From contig NC_039481.1 of assembly GCF_003590095.1 (NCBI RefSeq), forward strand, positions 10,447,895 to 10,511,894: DNA of 64,000 nucleotides. Reading direction: 5' to 3'. The stretch is from Trichoplusia ni (taxonomy: Eukaryota > Arthropoda > Insecta > Lepidoptera > Noctuidae). Numbering within the stretch: the stretch's first letter is position 1; each line of letters begins with the position of its first letter. A program made the position numbers and the translations under genes. Positions 36,707 to 49,640 of this stretch are shown piece after piece. The notes under the pieces are model-generated. The model saw nothing but the letters and a program-made list of their open reading frames with translations, was not told where the DNA came from and made no database searches.

Positions 36707-36964
36707 TCAACGGAAACATTTTGTTTGAGGTGAAAAAATCGGTTTGGGATTTATATCTGCTAACAACAATCCTCGACCATATTTTTCCGCTGTCTTCTGT
36801 ACCTTGAGACAAAACGGAAGGTTTTGTTCAGGATCCCGGTCTAGCAGGCTTTGTCCCAAAGGAAGACTTTCTATCTTATTGTTGAACTTTGATTTACGTC
36901 GCGCTGAAAACTTGGAGAGCTCCAGATTATTGGGAGACCCTGCGAGTGCACTGGATGTATCTAC
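36707..36964 (-). other. Possible coding fragment (85 codons), no ATG
   Basis: The - strand is open for 85 codons before a TGA at 36707-36709. The composition is balanced and protein-like, with runs such as SARRKSKFNNKIESLPLGQS, LLDRDPEQNLPFCLKVQKTA and EKYGRGLLLADINPKPIFSP. I do not recognise the family. No methionine opens it. An AG acceptor could lie just upstream, but its pyrimidine tract is poor. It could be a terminal exon on the - strand, a retrotransposon fragment or chance in a GC-richer patch, since a second frame on the + strand is also open here. Confidence 0.3.
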
Positions 36965-38954
36965 TTATGCTTGTTTTGAAGTCATATTATTAATTTAATT
37001 AATGTTTATTGAAAATCGCAGATACTATGGCAAAATGCCGATGTCAAACTGCCGCATATTTTGCATTAAAAAAGACTAAATCCTAATAGTTTTTGCTATA
37101 TTTTTTATCGATTTTCTTGTCGTGCTTCATTAGCCCTTTTCAAACACCGATATGTCACATTAAACAGAAACTAGACCATCAACTTTGGCCTATTTCTCGT
37201 AGTTGTAATTTACGTTTCCAAAACAACCTACTTAGCATTACTGGCATTGAAAAGTTTTGATTTTTTTACATTAATTACTATACATAGTCCTGAAACAGTT
37301 TTGAAAACTTACTGCTATTAAAACAAACGGCTAATATAAATTCTTCCGTTATATACTAAAGTAAATAGAACCTCCTTATATTTATCAATGACTTAAAGTG
37401 ATAAATGATTAAATAGCTTCCATATCCAATCTCCGCAGCCAGTTGAATGTGTGCCGGCTCAAAGGACCAGTCTTTTATCTCTTTCTATACGAAGTCTTGA
37501 GTAAACATGATATATTCACTACACTCAATACAGCCAAAACTTTTCCAATAATCTCAAGCTCGGAGTTTTCAGGAACACATTATTAACTGTCATTATAATG
37601 TCAACGAAGAGATGTTTATTTCTAGAATGTTCTGGAAATTGTGGATGTAAAGATACATATTGATGGTGTATTGCAGCTATGTGTATAAAATTTTACGGTC
37701 TTGGATGCATTATTTAGATACCTACTTGAAAAGAAATTTTAACTATTTTCCGATGTTAACCAAAAATACATTTGGTTTCATTTTGTCAAACTTTATGTTA
37801 CGAGCAAGGAATTTAATAAAACTTCGTCAACGTGAAAAGCGAGGATCAAAAAGCATTGAAAGAAATGGAGATATACCATAAAAAAAGGATGTAGCCCTCC
37901 CGGCTTTGCTTAGCAGCGGTATGTCAAAAAAAAAATATTTCACAAAAAATAATCAAGACCTGCAAATTTCTCAATAATACATCTATCGAATATAATAATT
38001 AAAAAATATAATAATAAAATCAAGTTCTCTCATAGAGCAGAGGTGAATGATCCCTAGTAGATGCCCCATCACTTTGTAGATTAAAGTTCTCAAGAAGGCC
38101 TCTGCACGTTGGACCTGTGTCCCCGTTCACGCCTTTAAAAAGGACCGGGTCTCTTCGCATGAAGTTAACCCGTGAATGAAAAGAAATCAATTTATCGAAT
38201 ATATAAAATCAATTTTAATAATTACAAAAATCTTTTCCGATTTAATACAGCGTTTGACTTATACTACGAAGAGTCAAAGTGACATCGAAAAAAGCGGAAT
38301 AAATATTCCCATGAAACAGCACCATAGAATAATAAATTCGAGGTGCAGACATTTTTCCTTTTAACCAAACAATAAAATTGTATGAGGGGACCATTTTTAC
38401 AGAACCAAACAACCGTTCAAAATATTAAGGTAACCGAAAAACCTTAGGAAAAAGGGAAAGCCCGAAATAAACGCAAACGTGGATATTTAATGCCGCGGAA
38501 CCCGTATATATTTTTTGTAAACAAATAAAAACGATACTAAATCGTGTCCATAGCGCAAAAAATATCCCACTCTTACGGAATCCAAATGTTTAGCGTTTTA
38601 TATGATAAGATCACAGCGGTTTTGGATGGATCTACATTCGTTTTGTGATACTAAGTGTAACATCGTATTGGTTAAAACTTCAAAAAAACTAATCGTTTTT
38701 AAAAGTAATTATTAGTCCAATCTTTTTGTCTTTTTTTATTGAAAACATGTTTGAATGAAATGCCTATAAAATAAAAATCAAGGCAGTAATTGTCGACTAG
38801 TGAATAAAATTGCATAATATCATAATAAAAGAAAATATAAACGTAATGTAAATGAATTCATTTAATAAATCCGCAATGAATAAAAACGGTGCCGCACTGT
38901 TCAATTAAACTCTTACAAAACAAAGTCTCTGTCTAAAACAAAAACCCGCGTAGA
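36965..38954. other. No supported gene
   Basis: This is AT-rich sequence. A GC-richer patch at 38080-38175 is open on the - strand for about 50 codons (GVNGDTGPTCRGLLENFN) without recognisable homology. Nothing else is supported. Confidence 0.4.
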
Positions 38955-39046
38955 ACATTCGTAGCCTACTCGTAGACACTCAACGGGGTTGCTACGAACT
39001 CGTAACTTTCATTGCTACGCCTTTGAGTGCGCTACGTGAACTGCAG
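38955..39046. repeat. CGTAGC-rich cluster 2
   Basis: CGTAG/CTACG words recur on both strands (CGTAGCC, CTCGTAGAC, GCTACGAACTCGTAAC, GCTACGCC, GCTACGTG), as in the cluster at 13311-13380. It is non-coding and CpG-rich. Confidence 0.45.
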
Positions 39047-40012
39047 TACAATAACATCGTACTACACTCTGTGGTCTCAACTAAGAATAAATCATTCTAT
39101 AATTTCCCGTAGGTCTCGTAGAGGAAACTGAGAGATTATGTAACTGTATGTTAAAGGTTTAAGCTGATAAATGGTTAATAACTTACAGTGGTCAACGTTC
39201 ATCGGTAATACTAGTTTCCAAGAAGCATTACGTTTGGCTTAGCAGATTTACTTTTGACTAAAAGATTTTTTTCATTGCACCATTTTCACGCTCTATAGTT
39301 TTGCTTTAATAATCGATGTGATGCAAAAATAATCCGAAACTTTTCAGCAAAGAAAAGACGGTTATTTAGGAAAAAAGGTTGCTATGTAAAATTCAAGAAG
39401 CTTTGAAACAAAATACTATTGGAACAACAGACTATGCACTAGGTCCTCATTAATTCAGTCAAGTAAAAAATGGTCCTTTCACCCGCAACCCAGCTTATAC
39501 ATTGCACCAGCAATAAAATCGCAATAATATCAGCGGTCTTAAGAGGCATATATTTTGAGAATATACCCAGTAATGTTAGTTTATACCGTTCATTTTATTT
39601 TTTTAGGCCCGCCTCGGGCGTATTAAATCTTATTTTGCACAAAAATCAAATAAAGGAACCAGCTCTATCTTTCGAGATTACTTACCATGTTATTTACATA
39701 TTCTCTACATTTGTATTGTTAGGATTTCGTCTCTCAATTTATTTCCATTAATAACAATGTTTAGAAATAATTAACTAAATATACTTTACGAGAAGGTTTC
39801 GGTTTCAGCTTTTATTTCATGTTTTGTTACGTTTTTGCTTATCAGGTAAAGATGGTTCTTTCTTTTAATATCACGTTTCAGTAGAATCACCAAAAACATT
39901 GCGATTAATTTTCCTCATATTTTTCAACGGAAAATAGCCCTTTTCGTCAATTTTAATTTCCAAAGTCGTTTACCATGAAATCACTAAGGATAATTCACCG
40001 AACTTGCACCTA
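39047..40012. other. No gene seen
   Basis: This is AT-rich sequence with no supported feature. Confidence 0.45.
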
Positions 40013-40222
40013 ATAAATTCCAGAAAGTCTTCATCAGCGCCATCTCTTATCGAGTTAGCGAACGAATATGAAAGGTTGCACGCAAACTCCCCACCTATAC
40101 GCACGGATCTGGGGAAAATTAGGTTCATATTTGGCAATATCACCAGTCGCCTCGCGGCCGGGCACGCGCGCGGACGTCGCTGCGACTTCGTGAATCCTAA
40201 ATCCGATACCGTGTTTGTTTAA
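40013..40222 (+). other. CpG-rich island with a possible exon
   Basis: An isolated CpG-rich block (CGCCTCGCGGCCGGGCACGC and neighbours, about 40140-40190) lies in AT-rich DNA. On the + strand an acceptor-like AATTCCAG precedes a frame that is open to a TAA at 40220-40222 and reads SLIELANEYERLHANSPPIR among other runs. On the - strand an ATG frame runs for about 40 codons (MNLIFPRSVRIGGEF...) into a donor-like AG/GTGCAAGT. The strand cannot be decided. It could be an exon, a first exon and promoter, or repeat-derived. I recognise no family. Confidence 0.3.
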
Positions 40223-42365
40223 AAACAATTAATGAAAGACAAAGTTCCTTGTCGTTTGATAAAGTGACTTTAAATAAGTAGGCATAGATCGTGTTAGTTC
40301 AAGTGAGGTTAGGGAAGTAGAAAGTGGTTATTTTTCTTCTTTTTCATAGATGTGACGATATGTCTCGTGTGAGATGATCGCAATTGAATGGATGTATGAG
40401 ACTCCGACATGGTTTTAGAAAGGTATGTATTGTTTGTCACGCAGGTGTTAGTCATTTACTTAATGAGTATTTTAAAGTTGTTGTTTTAAACTGGATTTAT
40501 GAATATGTGAAGGTTTTAGTTTATCGTTCGTCATTTTTTTAGCAACACTAGGTTATCGCACTCGCGACAGTTTGAAATACGGATTCTTTGACGAATAGTG
40601 ATTACGTTATAAATGAAGACCTCTTGATTACCTTTAATATATTTGAAACGAATTTTAATAAAATACATTGATAAGATTTTTAATTAAACGACATCCACAA
40701 TGATACGTCCGCTAACAAATCGTCCTCAAAATAAATATAAGAATAAATTTACATTATTTTGTAAATGAAATGTTGAAGAAAACGTAATTTATACACGACT
40801 TTTTCCCCAACAATTTTCGTATTTGGGTCAACATTGTATCGGTAATTCCGAATAAAAGGACATTTGCTCTTTTTTAAGTGGTTTATTAAGGAAAGTCAGT
40901 TCCTTTCTGGAGTTTTAAGATAATTAGGTGGTTTTTATTTACCAGTCGAAGTATTGAGGACAGATTTTAATACTTATGTGTAATATAATAATTATGTACG
41001 TTGTTTGCGGGGCTCGAATTTCAGTATCCAGTACGTTTAATACAATTTACTTTATTGAAGTCTCGATTTGAGACTGAAATATTAATAATTGGAACTAAAG
41101 ATTTAAAGAAATTTGTTTGGAGATTATTAGCTCGCTTGATTGGTATCGTTATTAAAGAAATATGTTGCATATAGTAAAAACTCAATAATATGATAAAAAA
41201 AAATTTGTATCTATTTAAAATACTCGTAGCTATGAAAACAACAGATTAAAATGAATTACAATTACATTTGATAATAAGAAATCTGTAAATAGAAACTCGT
41301 GAGATGGAAACTCGTTTGTATTGCTTTTTCTTTTTTACATATACTATTACTAAGTACTTATAAATACAAATGTGCTATAAATATTTTACAAAAATAACAC
41401 TGAAAACAACTTAATTTCAAATAAACAGAAACGTAATTAAACACCTAAAAATAACCTATTTATTGTATTATCACAAGTTAATTTAACCTTAATTCCAAAT
41501 TAAGTTTATGCGTGCCCAAATCCCTAATCTAATCTCGTCCAACATGACTGAGAACTAAAACAATTCCCGTCTCACTCGGCCTCCCATAAAAAGCCTTTTA
41601 AATTATGTCATGTTCACTAACCCCTTTTTACCATAGTTTTTAAGGCGCCCTTTGATGTTGAAGCTTGGAAAATTATAAATTCGTCCTCGGCTCTCGGTTT
41701 TTGGTAGAAAATTTTGAAGTGAAAAATTTCAATCATGACTTTTCTTGGGATAAGTGGAAAAGACGTTAGATTAAACTTATGAAATATTTATTTGGTAATT
41801 TGCAAAATACTTGACACCAGTTTTACTTGCAATGCTGTTATATTTACCCGAATTCATTTTACGCCGGCAACATTTTTAGCTGAATAACATAATAATCAAA
41901 TACGTGAGCTTTGATATCAAATTTGTATAGTTTTATTGGAATATAAAATAGAACAATTTTTTCTTTTTATTATTTTGATTTGTGGTTCGTGGTTCATTAT
42001 TAAGGTTAAAATTTTCGATATTGTAAACGTTATGTTTACATAATAACGTTGTTTCGAGGTCAAGTTATAAAAAATATGAATACAGCGTTTTACACAACCA
42101 AGACTATTGTTGTTTTTTTGGTAGAAAAGATATGTATCTGGCAATTACTCCTTAGTAATTGGCTTGTAACTATATCTCATAGTACTTTTATAAACGCCCT
42201 TTGTATAAATGTTATAAACCTGAAACAAATCTACATTTATATATTTACACTTTAACGATAACTGCTGAAACTATCCTTTTATAAACTTCCTTTCGTGCTA
42301 AGTTGTACAAAAAATCAGTTTAGCAGTTGATGAAAACTTACCTCAAATTTACGTAGGATAATCCT
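40223..42365. other. No gene seen
   Basis: This is AT-rich sequence without supported features. Confidence 0.45.
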
Positions 42366-42380
42366 AGTAGTAGTAGTACC
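42366..42380 (+). repeat. (TAG)n microsatellite
   Basis: A short run of TAG/GTA triplets. No further structure. Confidence 0.6.
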
Positions 42381-42817
42381 ACGGTTATGTATTAGGGTAT
42401 TTTGTAGGCATACATTGTTGTATTAGATATTTGTACGTGTAACTAATATTTCCAGCAATTTATGCACAGCAAAATTATTTTGAATAACTGGAAATTCTGC
42501 AGATTTGTGTAAACATGAAGCACAAATACGTTTACGTTTTGAATTTGTACAAAATTGATGACGTTTCAGTACAAGCTCATATGATTGTGCTTACGTCACT
42601 GGTGCATATCTGTGCACTGTTTATAATATTATTCTAAAACTGGGTAATATATCATTAATGAACACGCTAGGTCGATGTTTATTTTGCATACTGAGTATTT
42701 TATAAGCGAACACTTTTGATACAATACCAATAGTATACACAGTGGATACAGTATAACTACAGTATAGCTAGTTGACAATATATTCAATTTATAAAAAAAA
42801 CTATACTGAAGAACTTA

Positions 42818-42980
42818 TCCCTACTAATATTATAAATGCTATTAATGAATTTTGGTACAGAGATAGAGTTGACCTTAAGAAAGAACATAGGATAGTTTTT
42901 ATCCCGGACTTTTGAAGAGTTCCCTTGGAAACGCGATATAACCGACCTCGACGCAGGCGAAGTCGCGGGCGTAAAGCTAG
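42818..42980 (+). mobile_element. Lep1-like Helitron, internally deleted copy
   Basis: It has the same ends as 30439-30653: it starts TCCCTACTAATATTATAAAT, ends GCGTAAAGCTAG, and lies between A and T. Relative to that copy it lacks the roughly 50-base GTCTGTCTGTTACGC region, with the junction at AAATGC/TATTAATG. The right halves are nearly identical. Confidence 0.9.
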
Positions 42981-44977
42981 TAATCTTATAAACTTTCTTA
43001 CAGTTTTCGTAGGTATGCTTGCAAAACACTAACTTTTGGTTATGCTGATGATGATTTTTATAGATTTTAGTGACAATGCAATAAAAGTATTCTTACTTTA
43101 CTCTTCTCCTTAACAGACTCATCTATTGAAATCTTTGTGTCTCTTACCGTCGTAAGAGACGGTAACACTGCCTATATTACATAGGCGTAAGTTGTAGTTT
43201 TTGCAACTTAAATAATATTATTATGTAAGTTCGTTATGCTTTCACAATTAAACTAATGTAATGACTGAAAGAAAAAACATTGTTTAGAGACTTTACTCGT
43301 AATATCAGTAAACTAAGACGCGAGCAAGAGACGTAGGCTATATTTTATAACCATATTCCCACGGAAACGGAAACAACGTGGGAGCTGCGGGGCGCCATTA
43401 ATAAATTATGTTTATGATCTTAGTACATCCTACTAGACATTGAAAGATTTAATTTAAGAAAGGTAAGCGAAGGAAACGAAAAGCAGGCTCCTAAATGAGC
43501 ACAATAATTAAGTAAGTGTTAAATACAAAATGATTGCAAAATGTGTCTTACCGCGTGGGAAAGTCGTAAGTATGAATTAATAAAAAATACTCTGATTTTA
43601 TTTATGTAATTGTTAAGTTATGTAAAAATGAATATTCTCCTCCGCCATTTTGAATTGATTTGCATGAAACATAGATGAGAACACTCCCATCTACGTAAAC
43701 ATCAAAATCTGTTTATTCATTACAGAGCTAAGATGGCACGGATAAAAACAACCATTAAAACATCGGAGCTTAATATGATAATTAAGAAAATACCTATACG
43801 TTACCCAATACATGCGTATTTTTTTAAAGTTGAATGTAATTTTCTCTATACACCGTTGTGAGAAAAGTGCAAAGTGTAATTTTCCTTCGCCCATTATCAG
43901 TTGTCTTGTGAGAGAGAAAATGTATCAGACACTAGAGATTGCCGTGTGAACAATAACCGCACTTAATGATCTCCTGTATCACTGTTGGAAGCAACAGTTT
44001 TCTTTAAGATATGAAGAGAAATATCGTCTTATAATACTTCTCATTTCTTCATTATGACATATCACTTAATTTTAGTAACAATTCGTAATGTGCAACTTTT
44101 CTTTAAAAATATTTTGTGCCTACTTATTATAGAAAAAGAAAGAGACATGATAAAAATGCACTTTCTCAAAAGTCCTTATAGAAAATAGGGCAATAACCTT
44201 GCGGTCTTTACCCTAGCTTGCTTGCATCTTATAAAACTGTCGCTCAAGGAACATCCATCACTTCCCTACTTCATGACGCACAAATATAACTTTTACATCT
44301 CTAAAGAAATAAAATCCACATTTATTCTATTCTTTTCTAAAACTGTCGAAGAATAATCATAAAACAACCAACCTTTCAATACGCAGCTAGTCGTGATACA
44401 TTAGGGTTCAAACACATCTGCAACAACTTCGTGTTTTTCTTCGCACGTAATTTATTTATTCCACTAGGGAAAAAGAATAAGTTGGTGCGATACACGCATA
44501 CAGATACGACCAATACAAATATCTTTGTATTTGTTTTACAGTTTCATATCGGGAATTATTATTTGATAGGTCTTTTGTTTTTTTTTTTCTATTTAAATCG
44601 TAGTACAAAAATCATCTAGTTATTGGTTTTGCACAGTCCAATAAATAATTATGTATAAATTTGCAAGAGTAACTAACGACTCTATTTTTTTGTCTTATTA
44701 GTAATCGCCAGAATTTTTGCTCAGAGTCATCAAAGAACAGTAACGGAAAATTTTGAACACGTGAAGCTATCATTTGAAGGCGCATGCTGCCGAATTTTCA
44801 GTCTAATTACTTCCATAGGGTTGTCAAATTGTAGTCAGTAAAATTAAAGAAAATATTTATTTAAGATTTAGTCAGCCAAACCTGGACCTACAGAAATATC
44901 ATTTCTTTAAGCGCAAACACACACGAATCGCTAAAATGACATGTCATAAACAAGTCATGTTTCAATAATTTTTCCTA
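42981..44977. other. No gene seen
   Basis: A 9-bp stem (GTCTCTTAC...GTAAGAGAC) lies near 43137-43160. The rest is AT-rich without supported features. Confidence 0.45.
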
Positions 44978-45031
44978 CAAGTGAGGATTATGAAAACAAT
45001 AATAATATTATTGTTTCATAATCCTCATTTG
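44978..45031. repeat. Hairpin, about 25-bp stem
   Basis: The arms carry GAGGATTATGAAAACAATAA and its near-complement TTATTGTTTCATAATCCTC, separated by a few AT bases, with one single-base bulge and a mismatch or wobble. Function unknown. Confidence 0.7.
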
Positions 45032-48000
45032 TTATTTTGTCTCAAATTTCCTGTGAATGGCCAATCTGCATTACAGATACTGCATTTAAAATTCCGATTA
45101 TTTTTAAATCAATATGTCCCTGTATAGGACGGCCGCTTGACACGACTGGAGGTATTAATCCGGTTTGCATGTTTTTTACATGAAGCCTGGTGCTCAGCTG
45201 TAGTGTGTAATGTTGTTTGGTTCAGGACTTTGACATGCAGCTTAAATTCTGGGCTGAAAAAATGCTGTTAACGGGTTCTGGATTTAGTTGATGGACATTA
45301 GTGTATAATGAACCAGAGTATTCGCGTCTAATTGATAAAAAATATGATACATACAAATATTGAAAAAAATATCACATAGAAAAATAATTTTAAACTAAAT
45401 ACTGAGAATTGAGATAGCGTTTTTGAAACACATTCTCTTAAAGTGCAAAGGAAAATATTTTCCCAAAATTGGTGCAATTAGGCCCATATTATTTTCAAGG
45501 ATCCTTGTACCTCCTTCAGACATACCACTTACTAAATAATTAAGTAGTGTATACCTAATTCGATTCCATTCTAGTGGTTCCATACCGCATAGTCGCAACT
45601 AGCAGTAACTAATTTCGTTGAGTCCGTTCCGTAGACGTAATCACATTGTGTCTGCACGCGTGCTTCTCATTTCCCACTTAATTACTGCCTTCTTCACGGC
45701 ACCGTTCCTCTTGTTTATGGTGATTAAATAAAAATGCTTAGTAGTTTACCAACTGAAATTGTTTTGCTATTTTTGCTTTATTATTAGACTGACCTCGATT
45801 CGCTACGGACGGAAAAGAGATAGTTGGGCTTGTTATTTTCTTAGCAGTCATGTTTATTTTAAGATCTCGTTTTAAAATTGACTGGTAGTAGTTTCGTTTT
45901 CGCTTCTTTTTGTGTTTATAAGAACGACCTTTGTCGAACGTTTAATGTTAGAAAAAGTGACAAGTGATGTGTAGCAAAAAAATATGATATTCTTTGAAAA
46001 CGTTTCTTCTTCTCATTTTTTTATTTCTGTCTACGCTATTTTGAGGTTGCTTTTTAGCGTTGACAATCTTTTTTTTCAGGGTAAAATAAAATTGTATTTT
46101 TTCGCTCATTTTTGACTTCAGTCCGTAAAAGTGCAAAAATATGTTACAAAATACAATACCTAAAATACATTTAAAAAGTTTGGAATTCGGACTTTTTAAA
46201 TAATATATTTTGAGTACCAAATCCGTTTGCAGCTTTTAAATGTCGAACTGTAATTTCATTACCGAGTGCTCGGAGAGGCATCCACGTTCATGAGCGCATA
46301 TTGACCTAGAATCAAGGATCGCACGTTTGATTACCACTCGTAAACAATATCACGTGATATTTGCCCAGAGTTCATCAGTCATTAAAACTGGAAACGAAAT
46401 GTTTTTTGGATTTATATTCTGAATTGATTACCTCTATATAAACGTAAGTTTTTGCTCTACAATGGCCCAAATAAATAATCATATCGCTGTGGAAAAATGA
46501 GATTTTGCCAGCGCTAGAAAAAAACTATATAAAATATTCAAGTGTCCACTCTCATTTTAAATCTGGTTTGCAACACTTGCAGATACTGATAATCTTGTAT
46601 ATGTTGTTTAGGGTTGTGTAAATATAATATAGTAAACATCACGAAGTTTACCGTAAATTCAACTAGCCAAAAGTTGTTCCCCAAAAATATATCAGTTTTA
46701 GCTGCTTTCCAAATCAAAGAACATTACTCTCACGGCAATATAAAACCATTCTACAAAGATACGACAAACGTAGTATTGATAGCATCCAAAAATACTGAAA
46801 GACCAAACTCGTTTCGTAGGACCAAATCAGAGCGGCATTCAAACAAAATTTGTGAACATTTCGATCGAGTGCATAAATCGCTGTCTAGCAATTAGGGAGC
46901 TGGGTCACGAAAAAAGCACTTGGCACCGTTTTCTTCTCTAAAAGCGAGTGTACTGAGCGCTTTGACATTTATGTTCCTAGTATTCATTGATGATGCTATT
47001 CAAGTGTTCTGGTCCTTAGTCTCGATAAATCCTTTATTTTAGGGATGGAATTGTATCTGTATTTAACAACGTTATTTATAGGTTATTTTTTCTTTTTTAA
47101 TGTTAATAGATGATAAGTATTCCGTTCGGGATAGAACGGTTTCTTCTTGTTGTATTTTTGTGTGATGAGAATAAATTAAACAAAGGGCAAATAACTATCT
47201 GTTTTACGTGACTTTCCAATTTGGTGCTTAGTGTTGAAGTTCATATTTTACCAAAAACGTAGAAAAATACTTTTTTAACTAAACTGGTGCTTTTACTACT
47301 GTTTTTCTAAAACTATAACCAAAAAAGTTTTACATACACGTAAGGCCGGATAACTTTCCCCGATCCCTTTATGTTGTAACTTCGCATAAATAAACAGCTT
47401 TGGTCCTTTTTCCCCAAACTTACATCCACTGATTAAGTGTTCAGAGCCCATACATAATCTGTCATGTCCTTGTTGTGACGTCATCAATATTAATAAGTCT
47501 TGGCCACTCTATTAATATTCTGACGGCGGTTGGAAGCCTGCTCTGTAGTCGAGTCGTTTTTGAACCGCTTCCTAAATCCGTCATATTTTTAAGGATTTAG
47601 ATGACATTCGTTATGCACAATGTTTTGTTTTGAAAGTGGATGAAGAGACTGAAGTGGGACAAAAAATATGAATATTTTATCCCTCATTCCGCCTTTAGTG
47701 AGGCGGGTTTGTTAGGTTATGCAAAGTTAGTTTTGTCATTTCTTTATAACTGGCTAAAATGCCAGCTCTATTTAGATATTTTTCATAATACGTTTACGAC
47801 TGTTTCTTTTCTCAAAATTTTGACATTAATTGCAGCAAATTAATATTAGAAATCCACCAATAGTACTAAATTGAATCCAGCTTCAATAAAACGTTAAATA
47901 TCACGAGAACTGAAATTGAATATTAAAATACGATACCCTTTAAAATCGTTGATACCGAATTCTCGCTTTGTACAGCGACCAGAAAAACGGGGCAAATAAC

Positions 48001-49499
48001 AAAAAAGGGACTAAACAAAGCGATCGAAGCATTTTCCATTTTGAATTTCGAAATTTGGTGCTTTGTCATCATCACAGTTCGTTCCTTTTAAAAAATAATC
48101 AGTTTTGAACGAATTTAAATCGAAGTTCGATATCGTCTTCAAATTAAGGTTTATTTCATCGTATTGATTCGTTTATAATCCTTCTTTACTTTTTCTGGTA
48201 GGTTGTGATTTGGTCAGGCTTCGCATTTCCTGATCTTTATTAACAACTCTACACGTTTTGTAAAGAGTTCTCCGATTTCTTGATTACCTAAGATTAAGGT
48301 GGCCAAGTGACTTTTGGCAGTTTATTGATTTTTATCTGTTCCTATTTTTTGGGATCGTCGCTATGTTTTCTGTTTTCGCTATTCCATCATCTCCCTTTTC
48401 ATTTAATCATATTACAGTGTATAGATTCAGCATTTCGTTGTAGTCCCTCCACTAATTATATAGTCTCTAGCTTTGGAAATTTGCTATCATATGATCGTTA
48501 CTTAAATTTCCATTTTAATGTGGCTAAAAATCTTTTTGAGGAAATAAGAGTGGACTTATGAGGCAAAACGTTACATTTGACATTTCATAGCAGTACTAAA
48601 AGACCTTTATGTCAAAAAAGTATTGGGACACCCATTTTATTAAAGAGAAACTCTTTGTAAACCAAGTCTTTGTATGTAATATAAAAAGTTTTATAACTCT
48701 ATACGCCTTCATCACTAAATAAACTATACTTAGGAGCCACCTCACGTTCCCAAACTATTTATGACCTAAAATCAAGTCTGAGTTCATGACTCATAAACTT
48801 TTTGTTTCATTACCTCTTTGGAATAAAACGTATTTTTTTTCGTAAACTTTAGTATTATTGAAAGGAATGTTTAAGGTTTGTTTTTATTAGTTTGCGAAAG
48901 TATTATAGGTTTAGTTTTAAGAGGTTTTATTTATGCTTTGGCTTTTGTAGTTTTTAGTACATATTCAAGAAGTAAAGAAGAGAAAAAGGCGCATGCTATA
49001 TGCTATGAATATGAACTTAAAACAACAATAGCTTAAGATCAATAACAATGAAAAAATAACGAACGTTGCTGACAAAAAAAAAATGACGCAATAACTATTC
49101 TATTTAATACACCAACCTCCAAAAAATAACTCAAAAAATAATATTCCAACTCTCCGCTTACCCAGTCTGCAATGAAACTGATTTCTTTGTACAAAATTCA
49201 AAAACGAATTTCATAGGAATATGCAGTGGCTGTTAAACGTACGCCAAAAATGTCAGAAAATTGACAAACATAAATAAACTGAGCTAACATGCGGGTGGGA
49301 ATAAAGCTGAAAGCTAGTAGCGAACGAAATAAAAAGACTTTTGGGTAGCTTTTTAGAGGTAACTCAAACAGAAAATGTCTTTTTGACATTGTTGATAATA
49401 TAAGGACAACTGGTAAAGCTCATATGCGAGTTTAACAATTTTTAAGAAATTAATATGTGAGTATGATAATTGAAAAAAAATATTCACCGAATTTAGGGA
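45032..49499. other. No supported gene
   Basis: Open frames (for example 45948-46220, 46614-46895, 48307-48561) have no recognisable domain. A perfect CRE palindrome TGACGTCA occurs at 47476-47483. A possible very old SINE lies around 46265-46385, but box B is too degraded to support. Confidence 0.4.
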
Positions 49500-49640
49500 T
49501 CCTATTTTGACCTGAAGGGTAAAAATGGAAAATTACTAAGGCACGGCTGTCTGCTCGTCCGTTGAATCAGACAGTTGAAATTGTTCCAAGTGGATTTCTT
49601 CTGTTGCCGAAATAACAACAACAAAAATATGGCTAAGATA
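49500..49640 (+). repeat. Dispersed repeat G, copy 1 (diverged)
   Basis: CTAAGGCACGGCTGTCTGCTCGTCCGT in pieces, AGACAGTTGAAATTG, then TTTCTTCTGTTGCCG...ATAACAACAA follow the same order as the blocks at 51830 and 53845. It is a degraded dispersed repeat. Confidence 0.5.

Noticed and set aside
46265..46385. Possible old SINE
   Set aside because: GATCGCACGTTTGATTACCA is only distantly box-B-like and the SINE body words are not present in order.
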